From Methanobrevibacter sp. YE315 (GTDB lineage Archaea; Methanobacteriota; Methanobacteria; Methanobacteriales; Methanobacteriaceae): a stretch of 64,000 nt of DNA. The stretch spans positions 779,501 to 843,500 of the forward strand of contig NZ_CP010834.1 of the NCBI RefSeq assembly GCF_001548675.1, in the 5' to 3' direction. Shown piece by piece: positions 35,201-51,200 of this stretch. A program made the translations under genes and the position numbers. The notes under the pieces were generated by a model. The model was not told the DNA's origin. It saw only the letters and a program-made list of their open reading frames with translations, and searched no databases. Position 1 is the first letter of the stretch. Each line of letters begins with the position of its first letter.

Positions 35201-36215
35201 TTATTTCATAGAACATGGAGTTACACATACCTTAATCACAACGCAAGTTGGAAAACTTTACATGGAAACTATTGATGAGTCTCCTTTAAGAATTATTACT
35301 GTAATTGGTGAAAAATTAGGGGAATTTGATAATCCTAATGATTATCATTTTGTAGATTCATTCGGACTTACTGAAGTGTTTTCAAGTATTACTTCATTAT
35401 ACAATACCAAAAAAATCGATTCATCTTCGATTGGTATGTGGAATTTCAATACCAAAATGTATATCTTGGATGCGGAATTGAGACGTGTGCCAGTTGGAGC
35501 TGTTGGGGAGTTATGCATTTCTGGTTATCAGATTTCAGACGGATATCTAAATAGGGAAAAAGAAAGCAGTAAAGCATTCGTAAATAACCCATTCAATGAC
35601 AGCAAAGATTACGGTGTTATGTTCCGTACAGGTGACATGGTAAGAATTTTGCCTGATGGAGCATTGGGTATTATCGGACGCCGTGACACTCAAGTAAAAA
35701 TCAGAGGGAATCGTGTAGAATTATCTGAAGTTGAATCTATCATCCGTCAATTGGATTATGTATCTGACGTAAGTGTTCAGACAGTTAAACATGAATCCAA
35801 TTATGAATTGGTGGCATATGTTGTTGCGGATAATAACTGTGACGAGGAAAAGCTCAGGGAAAATGTTCTGGAATATGTAGGTGAAAGCAAGCCTCCATTT
35901 ATGGTTCCATCATATGTAATAAAATTGGATGAAATTCCATTGAATGTAAATGGTAAAGTGGATAAACGTGCATTGCCTGACGTTAATCGTGATAAGCTGC
36001 GTGCAAAATATGTTGCTCCAACAAACGATGTGGAAAAAAGTATTGTAAGGGTATTTAAACTAATATTTGATCAGGATGATATAGGTATTCTTGATGACTT
36101 TGTTCGTCTTGGAGGAGATTCCCTGACAGCCATAAAAGTATTGTCATATCTTGAGGAATATAATTTCTCAACAGCGGATATTTTAAGGTTGCGCACCCCT
36201 CAAGCCATTGCAGCC
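32211..36215 (+). other. NRPS module 1: C-C-A-T, atypical loading unit
   Basis: Residues about 1-360 form a degenerate condensation-like domain; its motif region is HSSIFDYSS, with the second His (100) and Asp (105). A second condensation-like domain spans about 364-745, with DFHSLIFDATS (His 474). A1 spans about 768-1258. Its A4 region reads FNTASLG, with Asn 965 at the place of the amino-group-binding Asp, and GLTE replaces GPTE. By eye the pocket reads N-T-L-Q-T-I-S-S-S-K. The carrier serine is residue 1304. Two C-like domains before the first A domain suggest acyl-group starting. Confidence 0.7.
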
Positions 36216-39200
36216 AGTATACGTAATGATAAGGAATTCGATTTGGATATCTATTCTCTAAAGGATGGCTGCCCATTGAATGAGCCTCAATTAAATGTTT
36301 ATCTGGATATTATTGCTAATGAAAAGGTAAATGCATATAATCTTCCTTTCTTCATGAATATTTCTAATGATTATTCTCTCAGTGATATAGAGGAAGCATT
36401 GAATGTCATGTTTGATTTCCATCCTATATTACGAATGCATGTAAACGATGATTTTGAAGTTCCTTGCTTGGTTAATGGAAGAAAGCCATCAATTTCATTT
36501 TTGCATGCCATTGATAAGGATTTTATTCGTGACTTTTTGACTGAACCCTTTGATTTGTATGACAGTTTATCAAGATTCCTAATTGTTGAAAATGAAGATG
36601 GGTATGTATTATTTGCTGTTTTCCATCACTTGGTGTATGATGCTTCATCCAAACATATATTCAAACGTGATTTGCAGACAATCCTTGATGGAGGTTCCAT
36701 TGCATTAGATGTTTCATTCTTAAAGGTGGCTGCATTTAATCAGCAAATACAGGATACAAAAGAATTTAAAGAGGCTGAAGAATTCTATGCTTCCAGATTG
36801 ACAGATAGTGATGATGCAGGAATCTTATTGGAAGATGTATTGGGCGATGAACAGGGATTCCTTCAGACTACGTTGGAAATGGATAATGATGCATTTAATG
36901 GATTTTTAAAGGAATGCAACATCAGTGAAAATATCTTTTTCACCAGCGTATTTGCTTATACATTATCCAGATTCACTGGTAGCGATAAGGTTTCATTTAA
37001 CATAATAGAAAATGGGCGTGACAGATTCGATAATTTTGACTCTATTGGCATGTATGTTAACACATTACCTATTTTGGCTGACTGTAAAGACCAAAACATT
37101 TCTAGTTTCATGGAACAGATGTCTGATTTGGTTTATGATGTGATGAGACATAACTATTATCCATTTAGATTGCTGGCAAATCAGTATGATATTGATTCTG
37201 ATATTATTTTCCAATATTTGCCTGAATGGATAGAGTATGCTGACAATAATGCAGATAATTTGGATATTGAAAATGAATTAATTCCGTATTTGGATGATTC
37301 AGTTAATGATTTTACTGTTGATGTTAGGAAAATAGATGAAAGTTATATTTTGAATATTATCTACTCAGCTAAATTTTCCAAAGACATGTGCAAAACCTTT
37401 GCGGCAACATATAATCAGATTCTATCTCAGATGATTAGTCATAATAAATTGTCTGATATGGATTATGTTTCCCGGTCTGATCTGGAGCTTTTGGATGCCT
37501 TGAACCATAATGAGCATCTATTGGATTATGACGATATTTTAGATGCATTCAATGATAATCTTGCTCATCATCCTGAAAATAATCTTGTCTCTTATAAGGA
37601 TTCCGTTTACACTTATTCTGAAGGAACATTTATCGCTGATAAAATAGCAAAATATTTAAGGGATTATGACATTAAAACAGGTGATAATGTCTCTTTCCTT
37701 GTTGAACGTTCCGAGCTGTACATGTTCAGTGTTTTAGGTATTTTATCTGTTGGTGCTACTTATGTTCCTTTGGATGATGCTCATCCTGATGAACGTATAC
37801 AATTTATATTGGATGATACTGAATCTAAGGTTGTTATTGTTAGTGATGATACATATGAACGTGCTAAATCACTGGCAAAAGATGCAATCCTTTTAAATAT
37901 TTCAGATATTCTTAAAGAAGGTATTGGAAATTTAGATGAATTGCCTGTTGTTTATGGTGATGTGGCTTGTATGCTCTACACCAGTGGTACTACAGGTCTT
38001 CCTAAAGGTGTTAAAGTTACAAGAAAATCAATTCTTAATATTGCTGCCGTTTATGTTGATAAGTTTGACTTTGATAGTGATGATGTTTATGGTTTGTTTG
38101 CCAATATCAGTTTTGATGCTGGTTCATGGGGTATTTGCCAAACAATTTATGCAGGGGCATGTTTATCAATCGTTCCAGATGAAATTAAGCTAAATGTCCA
38201 AGAATTAAATAAATATTTCGTAGAACATGGTGTAACTCATTCAATGCTTACCACACAAGTAGGAAAACTATTTATGGATGGTATTGAAGACACTTCTTTA
38301 GATGTTTTAATGGTTGGTGGGGAAAAGTTAGGTGACTTTGAAAGTCCAGAAGATTATCTTTTAATTGATGGATTCGGACCAACAGAAACATTCGCATTCA
38401 TATCATCAATCAACAACAACGATAAGATTGATTCATCATCCATTGGTGATATTAACTATAATGCTAAGTTTTATGTCTTGGATAATGAGTTTAGGCGCGT
38501 GCCGGCAGGTGCTGTCGGTGAATTGTACATATCTGGTTATCAGGTTGCTGCCGGTTACTTGAACCGTGAAGAAGAAAACATCAATGCATTCATTGACAAT
38601 CCATTTGACAACGATGAAGATTATAGCACTTTATATCGTACTGGAGACATGGTGAGGTTGTTGCCGGATAGAACACTGGCTATCGTTGGTCGTCGTGACA
38701 GTCAAGTTAAAATCAGAGGAAACCGTGTGGAACTATCTGAAATCGAAGCAGTAATACGTGAAATAGATTATGTGGAAGATGTAACTGTTCAAACAATTAA
38801 ATTAGGCACCAACAATGAAATTGTAGCTTATGTTGTTGTATCAAAGGAATTTGACAGTGATGTGCTTAAAGAGAATATATCTGATTATGTCAATGAACGT
38901 AAGCCTGAATATATGGTCCCGTCATTTGTTATTGAATTGGATGAGATTCCATTGAATGTAAACGGTAAAGTTGACAAGCGTGCATTGCCTGATGTTGATA
39001 TGAGTAGTTTACGTGTGGAGTATGTTGCTCCTACCACTGAGGCTGAAAAATTAATTGTACATGCATTTGAAGAAGTCTTCAATCAGGACAATATTGGTGT
39101 TTATGATGATTTCACTCGTCTTGGTGGTGATTCATTAACTGCAATTAAAGTGCTGTCATATCTTGGCGACTATAATGTTACTGCAGCAGACATTTTGAGT

Positions 39201-42200
39201 CTGCGCACTCCATTTGCAATTGCCAAAAGCATTAAAGAAAATACATTGGATTTGGATATTTACACTTTAGAAGAGGGATGTCCTTTAAATGAACCTCAAC
39301 TGAATGTATACTTGGATATAATTGCAAATAACAAATTTAATATTTATCTTATTCCAAGCATTATGGATATAGCTAAGGATTATGATATTGAAGATATACT
39401 GGAAGCGTTGGATGTTATGTTGGATGTTCATCCGATTTTAGGTACATGCATAAGCGACGAAAATGAGATACCTTGCTTGATAAAAGGATTCCGACCATCT
39501 ATTGAATTTAAATCATATGCTGCTGATGATTATATCATTAAATTTTTAACAAAACCATTTAATTTGTATGAAAGTTTGTCCAGATTCTTGCTTGTTGAAG
39601 AAGATGAGGGTTATTCATTATTTGCTGTTTTCCATCATATAATCTTTGATGCATTATCTGATGGTGTATTTAAACAGGATTTACAAACAATACTTGATGG
39701 TGGCAGTGTAGAAGTTGATGATTCATTCTTAAAAGTTTCTGCTTTTAGTCAACAAATACAGGATACTGATGAATATTCTGATGCGAGTGTTTTCTATGAT
39801 GCAATGTTGGCGGATGTGGATGAAGTAGGTGGATTATTGGACAGTGTTGGTGGTGATGGTCCTGATGTTGTTCAATTGGATTTGGAATTAGATTTAACCC
39901 AATTCAAATCATTCTTAAGTAAATATGAGGTTAGTGAAAATATATTATTTACAGGTGTGTTTGCATATACGTTATCCAGATTTGTCGGTAGTGAAAACGT
40001 ATTTTTCAATATAACTGAGAATGGGCGTGGCAGATTCAACAATTACAATGCAATAGGAATGTACGTAAATACATTGCCGATGATAGTTGATTGTAAAGAC
40101 CAAAATGTCTCTGATTTCATGGAATATATGTCTGATTTAGTATATGATGTAATGAAATACAACTATTATCCATTCAGATTGCTTGCAAAAGAATATGGTA
40201 TTGATTCAAGCATTTTATTCCAATTCATGCCGGAATGGATAAGGGATAATGATGCAGACTACAGTGAATTTGAATCTATGGAAGAAGATAATGAATCTGA
40301 AAATATAGATGAGTTAATTAGTGATTTAAGTATTGATATTATTCAAAAAGGCAGGTCTTATTCGATATGTCTTCAATATTCGGATAAATATTCCGGAGAT
40401 GTGATGAATAGATTTGCTGAATCTTATAAAGCTATTCTATCACAAATAATCTGTGTTGATAAGTTAAGTGAAATTAATTATGTTTCAAAATCTGATTTGG
40501 AACTTTTAGATACATATAATCAAACAGAGCATGCTTTAGATTATGAAGATCTTCTGGATGCATTCAATGACAATCTTGCTAAATATCCGGATAGCAATCT
40601 GGTATCATATAATGAGAATGTTTATACTTATGCTGAAGGTGCGTTTATTGCTGATAAGCTGGCCAATACATTAAAGGATTTGGGTGTTGAAAATCAAGAT
40701 TGTGTCGCATTCCTTGTGGAACGTTCAGAGTTATATATGTTCAGTGTTTTAGGAATTTTGTCTGCGGGTGCAGTTTATGTTCCTTTAGATGATTTGCATC
40801 CTGATGAACGTATACGATTCATTTTAGAGGATACTAGTTCCAAGGTTGTCATTGCCAGTGATGGAACTTATGAACGTGCTAAATTGTTAACTAATGATTC
40901 AGTCATCTTAAACATCTCAGATATATTGGGTGATGATATTGGAACATTACATAGCTTGCCGATAGCTTATAATGATTTGGCTTGTATCTTATACACCAGC
41001 GGTACTACCGGTTTTCCTAAAGGTGTAAAAATCACCCGTAAGTCAATTCTCAACATTTCACAATATTATCGGGATATTTATGGTCTTTTTAGTGATGATG
41101 TTTATGGTTTGTTTTCTGCAATCGGTTTTGACGTAAGTAGCTTTGTCATTTCAGCAGTAATATATGTCGGAGCCTGCTTATCAGTCATTCCAGAAGACAT
41201 TCGCTTAGACATGCTTGAACTGAATAAGTATTTTATGAATCAGAATGTTTCTCATGCTTTTATTACTACTCAGGTTGGTAAATATTTCATGCAAAGTGTT
41301 GATGAGACATCATTAGATGTCCTGCTTGTTGCAGGTGAAAAATTGGGTGAATTCAAAAGTCCTAATCACTATCAATTAGTTGATGCGTATGGTCCGACTG
41401 AAGCATTTGCATTCGTATCATCTATAAACAATAACGATAAGCTTGATGGGTCTTCAGTTGGTATGTTAAGTCTTAACACTAAAGCTTATATTTTGGATAA
41501 TCAGCAGCGCCGTATTCCTGTGGGTGCTATTGGTGAATTGTACCTTGCCGGTTATCAGGTTGCTGCTGGTTACTTGAACCGTGATGAGGAAAATGCCAAA
41601 GCATTTATTGAAAACCCATTCAGTGATGAAGAAGAGTATAAAACTCTGTATCGTACAGGGGATTTGGTAAGGTTATTGCCGGATGGTTCTTTAGGTATTG
41701 TTGGTCGTCGTGACAGTCAGGTCAAAATTAGGGGAAATCGTGTGGAATTATCTGAAATCGAAGCTGTTATACGTGAAATAGATTACATTGATGATTTGAC
41801 TGTTCAAACAATTAAAAACGGTACAAATAATGAATTGGTTGCTTATGTGGTTGTATCTGATGAATTTGATGGTGATGATTTAAAAGAAGACATCTCTAAT
41901 TATGTTGATGAGCGTAAACCTAAGTATATGATTCCTTCATTTGTCGTTGAATTGGATGAGATTCCATTGAATGTAAACGGTAAAGTTGACAAGCGTGCAT
42001 TGCCTGATGTTGATGTAGACAGTTTACGTGTGGAGTATGTTGCTCCTACCACTGAAGCTGAAAAATTAATTGTACATGCATTTGAAGAAGTCTTCAATCA
42101 GGACAATATTGGTGTTTATGATGATTTCACTCGTCTTGGTGGTGATTCATTAACTGCAATTAAAGTGAGGTCTTATCTTGGTGACTATAATGTTACTGCG

Positions 42201-45200
42201 GCTGACATTTTGAGTTTGCGCACTCCATTTGCAATTGGTGAAAACATTAAAGAAAATACATTGGATTTGGATATTTACACTTTAGAAGAGGGATGTCCTT
42301 TAAATGAGCCTCAATTGAATGTATACTTGGATATAATTGCAAATAATAAATTTGATATCTATATGATTCCAAGCATTATGGAAATAAGTAAAGAATATGA
42401 TGTGGGGGACATATTAAATGCATTGGATGTTATGTTGGATGTTCATCCGATTTTGGGTATGTGTGTTAGTGATGATTATGAAGTTCCTTACTTAGTTAAA
42501 GGGTCTAAACCGTCAATTGTTGTTGAACATGATGCTGATGAGGATATTATTAAAGAATTCTTAACAAAACCATTTGATTTATATGATAATTTGGCTAGGT
42601 TTTTAATTGTTGAATCAGAAGATGAATATAAATTGTTTGCTATTTTCCACCATATAATCTTTGATGCTAGGTCTGGCGGAGTATTTAAAGAGGATTTACA
42701 AACAATCCTTGATGGAGGTATTGTGGAAGTTGATGATTCATTCCTGAAAGTTTCTGCTTTCAGTCAACAAATAATGGATACTGATGAATATTCTGATGCG
42801 AATGTTTTCTATGATACAATGTTGGCGGATGTGGATGAAGTAAGCGGTCTATTGGACAGTGTTGATGGTGATGGTCCTGATGTTGTTCAATTGGATTTAG
42901 AATTGGATTTTACATTATTTAAATCATTCTTAAATAAATACGAGGTTAGTGAAAATGTATTGTTCACTGGTGTGTTTGCATATACGTTATCTAGATTTGC
43001 CGGTAGTGAAAACATATTTTTCAATATAACTGAGAATGGGCGTGGCAGATTCAACAATTACAATGCAATAGGAATGTATGTAAATACATTGCCTATACTA
43101 GTTGACTGTAAAGACTGGAATGTTTCTGATTTCATGGAATACATGTCTGATTTGGTATATGACGTAATGAAATATAATTATTATCCATTCAGATTGCTTG
43201 CAAAAGAATATGGTATTGATTCAAGTATTTTATTCCAATTCCTGCCGGAATGGATAAACAATGATGATGCAGACTACAGTGAATTTGAATCTATGAGAGA
43301 AGATAATGACTCTGAAAACATAGAGGAGTTAATTAGTGATTTAGGTATTGATATTATTCAAAAAGCTAAGTCTTATTCGATACGTCTTCAATATTCAGCT
43401 AAATATTCTAAATATATGATGAATAGGTTTGCTGAATCTTATAAATCTATACTGTCACAAATAATCTGTGTTGATAAGTTAAGTGAAATCAATTATATTT
43501 CCCAATCTGATTTGGAGCTTTTGGATGCCCTGAACAATAATGAACATCCCTTGGATTATGATGACATTTTAGATGCATTCAATGATAATCTTGCACATCA
43601 TCCTGAAAATAATCTTGTTTCTTATAAGGATTCCGTTTACACTTATGCTGAAGGAGCTTTTATTGCTGATAAAATAGCAAAATATTTAAGAGATCATGAC
43701 ATTAAAACAGGTGATAATGTCGCTTTCCTTGTGGAACGCTCAGAGCTCTACATGTTCAGTGTTTTAGGTATTTTGTCTGTTGGTGCTACTTATGTTCCTT
43801 TGGATGATGCCCATCCGGATGATCGTATACAATTCATAATGGATGATACTGAATCTAAGGTTGTCCTTGTTAGTGATGAGACTTATGAACGTGCCAAATC
43901 GCTGATAAAAGATGTAACTCTTCTAAATATTTCAGACATTCTCAATGAAGGCATCAAAACTTTGGACAAGTTGTCTGTTGTTTATGGTGATGTTGCATGT
44001 ATTCTGTACACCAGTGGTACTACAGGCCTTCCTAAAGGTGTTAAAGTTACAAGAAAAGCCATTCTTAATATAGCTACAGTTTATGTTGACAAGTTCGGCT
44101 TTGGAAAAGATGATGTTTATGGATTGTTTGCCAATATCAGTTTTGATGCAGGTTCACAGGCTGTTTGCCAAACATTTTATGCTGGGGCTTGTCTATCGGT
44201 CGTTCCAGATGACATCAAGATGAATATCTGGGAATTAAACGAATATTTCGTAGAACATGGCGTAACTCATGCAATGATTACGACTCAGGTGGGTAAACTC
44301 TTTGTGGAAAATGTTGAAGACACCTCTATGGAGGTTTTAACTGTTGGTGGTGAAAAACTGGGAGACTTTGAAAGCCCTGAAGATTACCTTTTAATAGATG
44401 GATTCGGACCAACAGAAACATTTGCATTCATATCATCAATTAATAACGACGATAAGATTGATTCATCATCTATCGGTCAAATTAACTACAATACTAAGTT
44501 TTATGTATTGGATGATGAATTTAGACGTGTTCCTATATGTGCTGTCGGCGAATTATATGTATCTGGTTATCAGGTTGCTGCCGGTTACTTGAACCGTGAA
44601 GAAGAAAACATCATGGCATTCATTGACAATCCATTTGACAACGATGAAGATTATAGCACTTTATATCGTACTGGAGACATGGTGAGGTTGTTGCCTGATG
44701 GTTCTTTAGGTATTGTTGGTCGTCGTGACAGTCAGGTTAAAATTAGGGGAAATCGTGTGGAGTTATCTGAAATTGAAGCGGTTATACGTGAAATGGACTT
44801 CATTGAGGATTTGACTGTTCAAACAGTTAAAAATGGTACTAACAATGAATTGGTTGCTTATGTTGTTGTATCTGATGAATTTGATGGTGATGGCCTTAAA
44901 GAGGAAATTTCTGCTTATGTTGGTGAACGTAAGCCTGAATATATGGTTCCGTCATTTGTTGTTGAATTGGATGAGATTCCATTGAATGTAAATGGTAAGG
45001 TGGACAAACATGCGCTGCCTGAAGTCGATGTTAAAGAATTGCAAGTGGAGTATGTTGCTCCTACAAATGAGATTGAAAGGATAATTGTTGAGGCATTTGA
45101 GCTTGTATTTGACCAAGAAACTGTTAGTTTGTATGATGATTTTAATCGTCTTGGTGGTGATTCAATTAAATCCATAAGGCTTATTTCATTGCTTCAAAAA

Positions 45201-48200
45201 GAGGGTATTAATTGTGCTGCTAAGGATATTTTAGATTATAAGACTCCATATGCTATTGCTCAAATTATTGAGGATAAGGTGCAAGTTTCTTATGATGCTG
45301 TTGAAGGTCCTGTTGATTTATTACCTATTCAGAGTTATTTCTTTGATAAAGTCCATAAGAATGATTATACTCAGTTTTTCGTTGTTAAATCTCTTGTTGA
45401 TTTGGATGTTGGTATTTTGCAAAGTGCGTGGGATGAGTTATCTAATCTTCATGATATGTTGAGGGTAAGTTACAGTCTTGAAGATGGTGTTCCTATTCAG
45501 GAGATTCTGCCATTGAATACCCGGGTATGTGAGATTAGGGAATTTGTTGTTGATGGTGATTTAGATCAGAATATTGCTGAAATTCATGAAAATGCCGTTA
45601 ATTCACTTGATATTTATAATAATAGGATGATGGATATTAGTTTGGTGAGACATGGCGATGAGTCTTATGTTATTTTTGTTCTACATCATTTGATTGTTGA
45701 CGGTGTAAGCTGGAGCATTATATTGGATGATTTAACTCATATATACAATAATCTGGTTTCGGGTAATGAAATTGATATTTTAAGGCCTTATCCATATAAA
45801 AATTGGGTTGCAGATGTCAAAGGTTTATTGGATGATATTTCTGTTGAAGAACGTGAGTATTGGATGGAAATTAATAATCAATTGGATGATTTGGATATTA
45901 AAGGTAAATCTAAACCTTTCATCTTTAATATTGAAAATGCTGTGTATGATGTTGATAATATTTTGATGTTGTCTGAAGAGGAATATCTTGCATTGGCCAT
46001 TGCACGTGCATATAAAAAGACTTATGATAGGGATATAATTTTCAATCGTGAATCTTATGGTCGTGAAGAGACTTTGGCTGATGTTAACAGAACAGTTGGA
46101 TGGTTCACTTCAGAATATCCGGTAATTGTAGATGTTGGTAATGAGTATGATTATGTCTCTTTGATGGAGGATGTTTATAAGATTAAAAAAGCATTCAATG
46201 AAGTTAAAAAATTAGGTTTAAATTACTCTTCATTGATTTATACTGCTAATGAATTGGAGTTTAAGCATTGTCCTGTAACTTTCAACTTTTTAAGCGGTGC
46301 ATTTGAATTCAAAAATGAGTTATTTGAATCATATATTTCTAAGATATCCTTAGATGATTTAAGTAAAATGGGGTCTTCTGATGATGATTATTATGGTATT
46401 GATTTGAATATTAGGCGTGAAAATGATGATTATATTGTATCTGGTAATTGTGCAGAAGGCACATATATTGATAACGCATTAAATGAGTTTATAAGCAATA
46501 TTAAATGTGAATTAGAATTTATTGGCGGTTATGGAATTGAAGACGGTATTGTCTGCTGCTTATCTGAATCCCAATTAGGTATTTATTTGGATGAAAAAGT
46601 CAACGATAAAGGTATAGCTTATGCCTCACCGGGCTTTGTTGAATGCAGTTCAGACTGTACTGTTGAAGATATGAAAAATGCTATCGGGGCTTTAATTGAT
46701 AAACATCCTGTTTTAAAAGGACGTATTGTTGATGATAGTAACTTGCCTCTTATTGTCTGTGACAGTAATCCTGTAATTGAAGAAATTGACCATAATAATT
46801 ATGAAAATCTTATCAGACCATTCAATTTGACTGAATCTCTTTGCTGTTTCTATATTAATGCATATGAAAAAGTCATATTCTATAATATGCACCATGTGAT
46901 AAGTGATGCAACCAGTGATTCAATAATCAGGCAGGACATACTTGCGGCATTGGATGGCAGTTTAGATGATGAAATTGATTTAGGATTTGTATATGACAGT
47001 ACGGATTCATTTAAATCTAAATTTGAACCTATTTATGAATCTGCACATGAATTCTTTAATAACCTATTTGCAGACATTGATGAAGTAAACACTATTTTGG
47101 ATGATTTTGATGGTACTTCGGAGAATTTATCTCTTCCTGTTAGAGGTATTCGTGATCGTGTTGAAGAATTTGCGCTCGAAAAGGGCATCACTGTAGGAGC
47201 ATTATTGAATTCGATATTTGCATACACATATTCCCGCTTTGTTGGCACTGATAAGGTTTACTACACTTTCACTGAACACGGTCGTCATGAAGAATACAAT
47301 AAGGAATCTTTAGGAATGTATGTCCGTACAATTCCTCTATTGGTTGACTGTAAGGATGACTCAGTTGAAAACTTCTTAAGTTACTTCTCTGAGTTGAACT
47401 TAAATTCAATGATAAACAGTGTTTATCCATTCAGATTGCTTGCTAGTGAATATGATTTAAACAATGATGTCAGTTTCGAATATAACTTTGACTTAAATGA
47501 TGTATCTCATGTAGAAAATGAATTAATCGTTGGATCTGTGCCTGATTTGGTATCTGATATTTCATGCATCGTAAATGATTTGGATGATGGATATCTTGTT
47601 AATTTAGAACATTCCAACAGATATTCACATGAAACTGGCGTTCGTTTTGTTGAAGCATATGCCGAAATATTAACACAAATAGTGGATGTGGAAAAATTAT
47701 CAGATATAAATTATGTTTCCGTGTCTGATTTGGAGATTTTAGATTCTATTAATCAAACTGAACATTCTTTGGTGCATGAGGATATTTTAGATGCATTTAA
47801 TGAAAATCTCAACAAAAACCCAGACAATGCTCTTGTGTCTTATTTTGATGTGTCTTACACTTATTCTGAAGGAGCATTTATAGCAAACAAACTTACTGAT
47901 ACATTAAGGAATCTTGGTGTTGAATCTCAGGATAAGGTTGCTTTCCTTGTTGAACGTTCTGAATTGTACATGTTCTGTGTTTTAGGTGTGATGTCTATGG
48001 GTGCTATTTATGTTCCATTAGATGATAAACATCCAGATGACCGTATACAGTTCATATTGGAAGATACTCGGGCTAGTGTTCTTATCGTTGATGATAATAC
48101 TTATGAGCGTGCTGAATCATTAACTGATGATGCAATCCTTTTAAATATTTCTGATATAATGAAAGAAGATGTTGGAACTTTAGATGAATTACCTGTTGTT

Positions 48201-51200
48201 TATGGTGATTTGGCTTGTATCTTATACACAAGTGGTACAACAGGTATTCCAAAAGGTGTTAAAATCACTAGAAAATCTGTTCTTAACTTATCTGAATTTT
48301 ATATCAGAAAATACGGCTTAAGTGAAAATGATATTTATGCTCTATTTGCTTCTATTGGTTTTGATGTGGCAATGAAGGCTATTTTCCCAACAATATGTTC
48401 TGGTGCATGTTTAACCGTTATTCCTGATGCAATCAAATTGGATATGGCTTCAATGAATGATTACTTCATGAAATATGGTGTAACACACACGGAAATATCT
48501 ACACAAGTGGCCAAACTATTTATAAGTCAGGTTGATGAAACTTCATTGAAAGTTTTAACAACTGGTGGTGAAAAACTTGGCGAAAGTGAAATAAATGTTG
48601 ATTATCGTTTTGTAGATTCATATGGTCCGACAGAGGCATGTGTTGATGTTACCAGTATTGATTCAGATGAGAGAATTGATTCATCATCTATCGGGTTCCT
48701 GCTTGACAACATCAAGGCTTATGTATTGGATAATGATTTTAGACGTGTTCCTGTTGGTGCAGTTGGTGAATTGTACTTGGCAGGTAATCAAATAGCAGAT
48801 GGATACCTGAACCGTGATGAAGAAACAACAAAAGCTTTCCTTGAAAATCCATTTGAAGATGGTGAAGATTATGGTGTGATGTATCGTACTGGTGATATGG
48901 TACGTGTATTGTCTGATGGGTCTCTGGGCATTGTTGGCCGTCGTGACAGTCAGGTTAAAATCAGGGGAAATCGTGTGGAATTATCTGAAATCGAAGCTGT
49001 TATACGTGAAATAGATTACATTGATGATTTGACTGTTCAAACAATTAAAAACGGTACAAACAATGAACTGGTTGCTTATGTGGTTGTATCTGATGAATTT
49101 GATGGTGATGACCTAAAACAGGACATCTCTAATTATGTTGATGAGCGTAAACCTAAGTATATGATTCCTTCATTTGTTATTGAATTGGATGAGATTCCAT
49201 TGAATGTAAATGGTAAAGTTGACAAGCGTGCATTGCCTGATGTTGATATGGATAGTTTACGTGTGGAGTATGTTGCTCCTACCACTGAAGCTGAAAAATT
49301 AATTGTACATGCATTTGAAGAAGTCTTTAATCAAGATAAGATTGGTGTTTATGATGATTTTGTTAATCTTGGTGGTGATTCATTAACTGCAATTAAAGTG
49401 CTGTCTTATCTTGGCGACTATAATGTTACTGCGACGGACATCTTGAGCTTACGAACTCCATTTGCAATTGCTGAAAGCATTAAAGAAGATACATTGGATT
49501 TGGATATTTACACTTTAGAAAATGGTTGTCCTTTAAATGAGCCTCAATTGAATGTATACCTTGATATAGTTGCAAATAATAAATTTGATATCTATCTTAT
49601 TCCAAGTATTATGGAAATAGGTAATGAATATGATATGGATAGTATATTAAATGCATTGGATGTAATATTGGATGTTCATCCAATTTTAAGTACATGCATA
49701 AGTGATGATAATGAAATTCCTTATTTGGTAAAAGGACCAAAACCGTCTATTGAATTTAAATCTGATGTGGATGATGATTATATTATAGAATTTTTAATTA
49801 AACCATTTGATTTGTACGATAGTTTGTCTAGGTTCCTGGTTGTTGGAAATGATGAGGGTTATTCGTTATATTCTGTTTTCCATCATATAATCTTTGATGC
49901 ATTATCTGATGGAGTATTTAAAAAAGATTTACAAACAATCCTTGATGGTGGCAGTGTTGATATTGATGATTCCTTCTTGAAAGTTTCTGCATTCAGTCAA
50001 CAAATACAGGAAACAGATGAATATTCTGATGCTAAAAGCTTCTATGATAGAATGCTTGCGGATGTAGATGAAGTAAGTGGACTATTGGATTGTGCTGATG
50101 GTGATGGTTTGGGCATTATTCAGTTGAATTTGGAATTGGATTTAACTCAGTTCAAGTCATTCTTAAGAAAATGCAAAGTTAGTGAAAATGTACTGTTCAC
50201 CGGTGTGTTTGCTTACACATTATCCAGATTTACAGGCAGTGACAGGGTGTCTTTCAATGTTATCGAGAATGGGCGTGGCAGATTCAACAATTACAATGCA
50301 ATCGGTATGTATGTAAACACATTGCCTATGCTAGTTGACTGTAAAGACTGGAATGTTTCTGATTTCATGGAATATATGTCTGATTTGGTATACGATGTAA
50401 TGAAATATAATTATTATCCATTCAGATTGCTTGCAAAAGAATATGGTATTGATTCAAGCATATTATTCCAATTCATACCGGAATGGATAGAAAGTGATGA
50501 TACAAACTACAGTGAATTTGAATCTATGCATGAGGATAGCGGATCTGAAAAAATAGATGAGTTAATTAGTGATTTAGGTATTGATATTATTCAAAAAGGC
50601 GAGTCTTATTCGATATGTCTTCAATATTCAGCTAGGTATTCTGAAGATGTGATGAATAGGTTTGCGGAATCTTATAAATCTATACTGTCACAAATAATCT
50701 GTGTTGATAAGTTAAGTGAAATCAATTATGTTTCAGATTACGATTTGGAACTTTTAGATACATATAATCAAACAGAACATGCTTTGAAATATGATGATAT
50801 TTTGGATGCATTCAATGACAATCTTTCAGATAATCCGGATAATGCTCTTGTATCATATGAGGATGATGTATATAGTTATGGTGAAGGAGCATTCATTGCT
50901 GATAAACTGGCTAAAACTTTAAAGGATATGGATGTTGGTGAACAGGATTGTGTTGCTTTCCTTGTTGAACGTTCTGAACTCTACATGTTCTGTGTTCTAG
51001 GTATTTTGTCTGCGGGTGCGGTTTATGTTCCTTTAGATGATGCTCATCCAGATGATCGTATACAGTTCATATTGGAGGATACTGCTGCTAAAGTTCTGAT
51101 TGTAAGTGATGAAACTTATGAACGTGCCAGAATGCTGATTAGTGATGATGTTGTTCTTTTAAATATTTCCGATATGATGAAAGAAGACATAGGCACTTTG

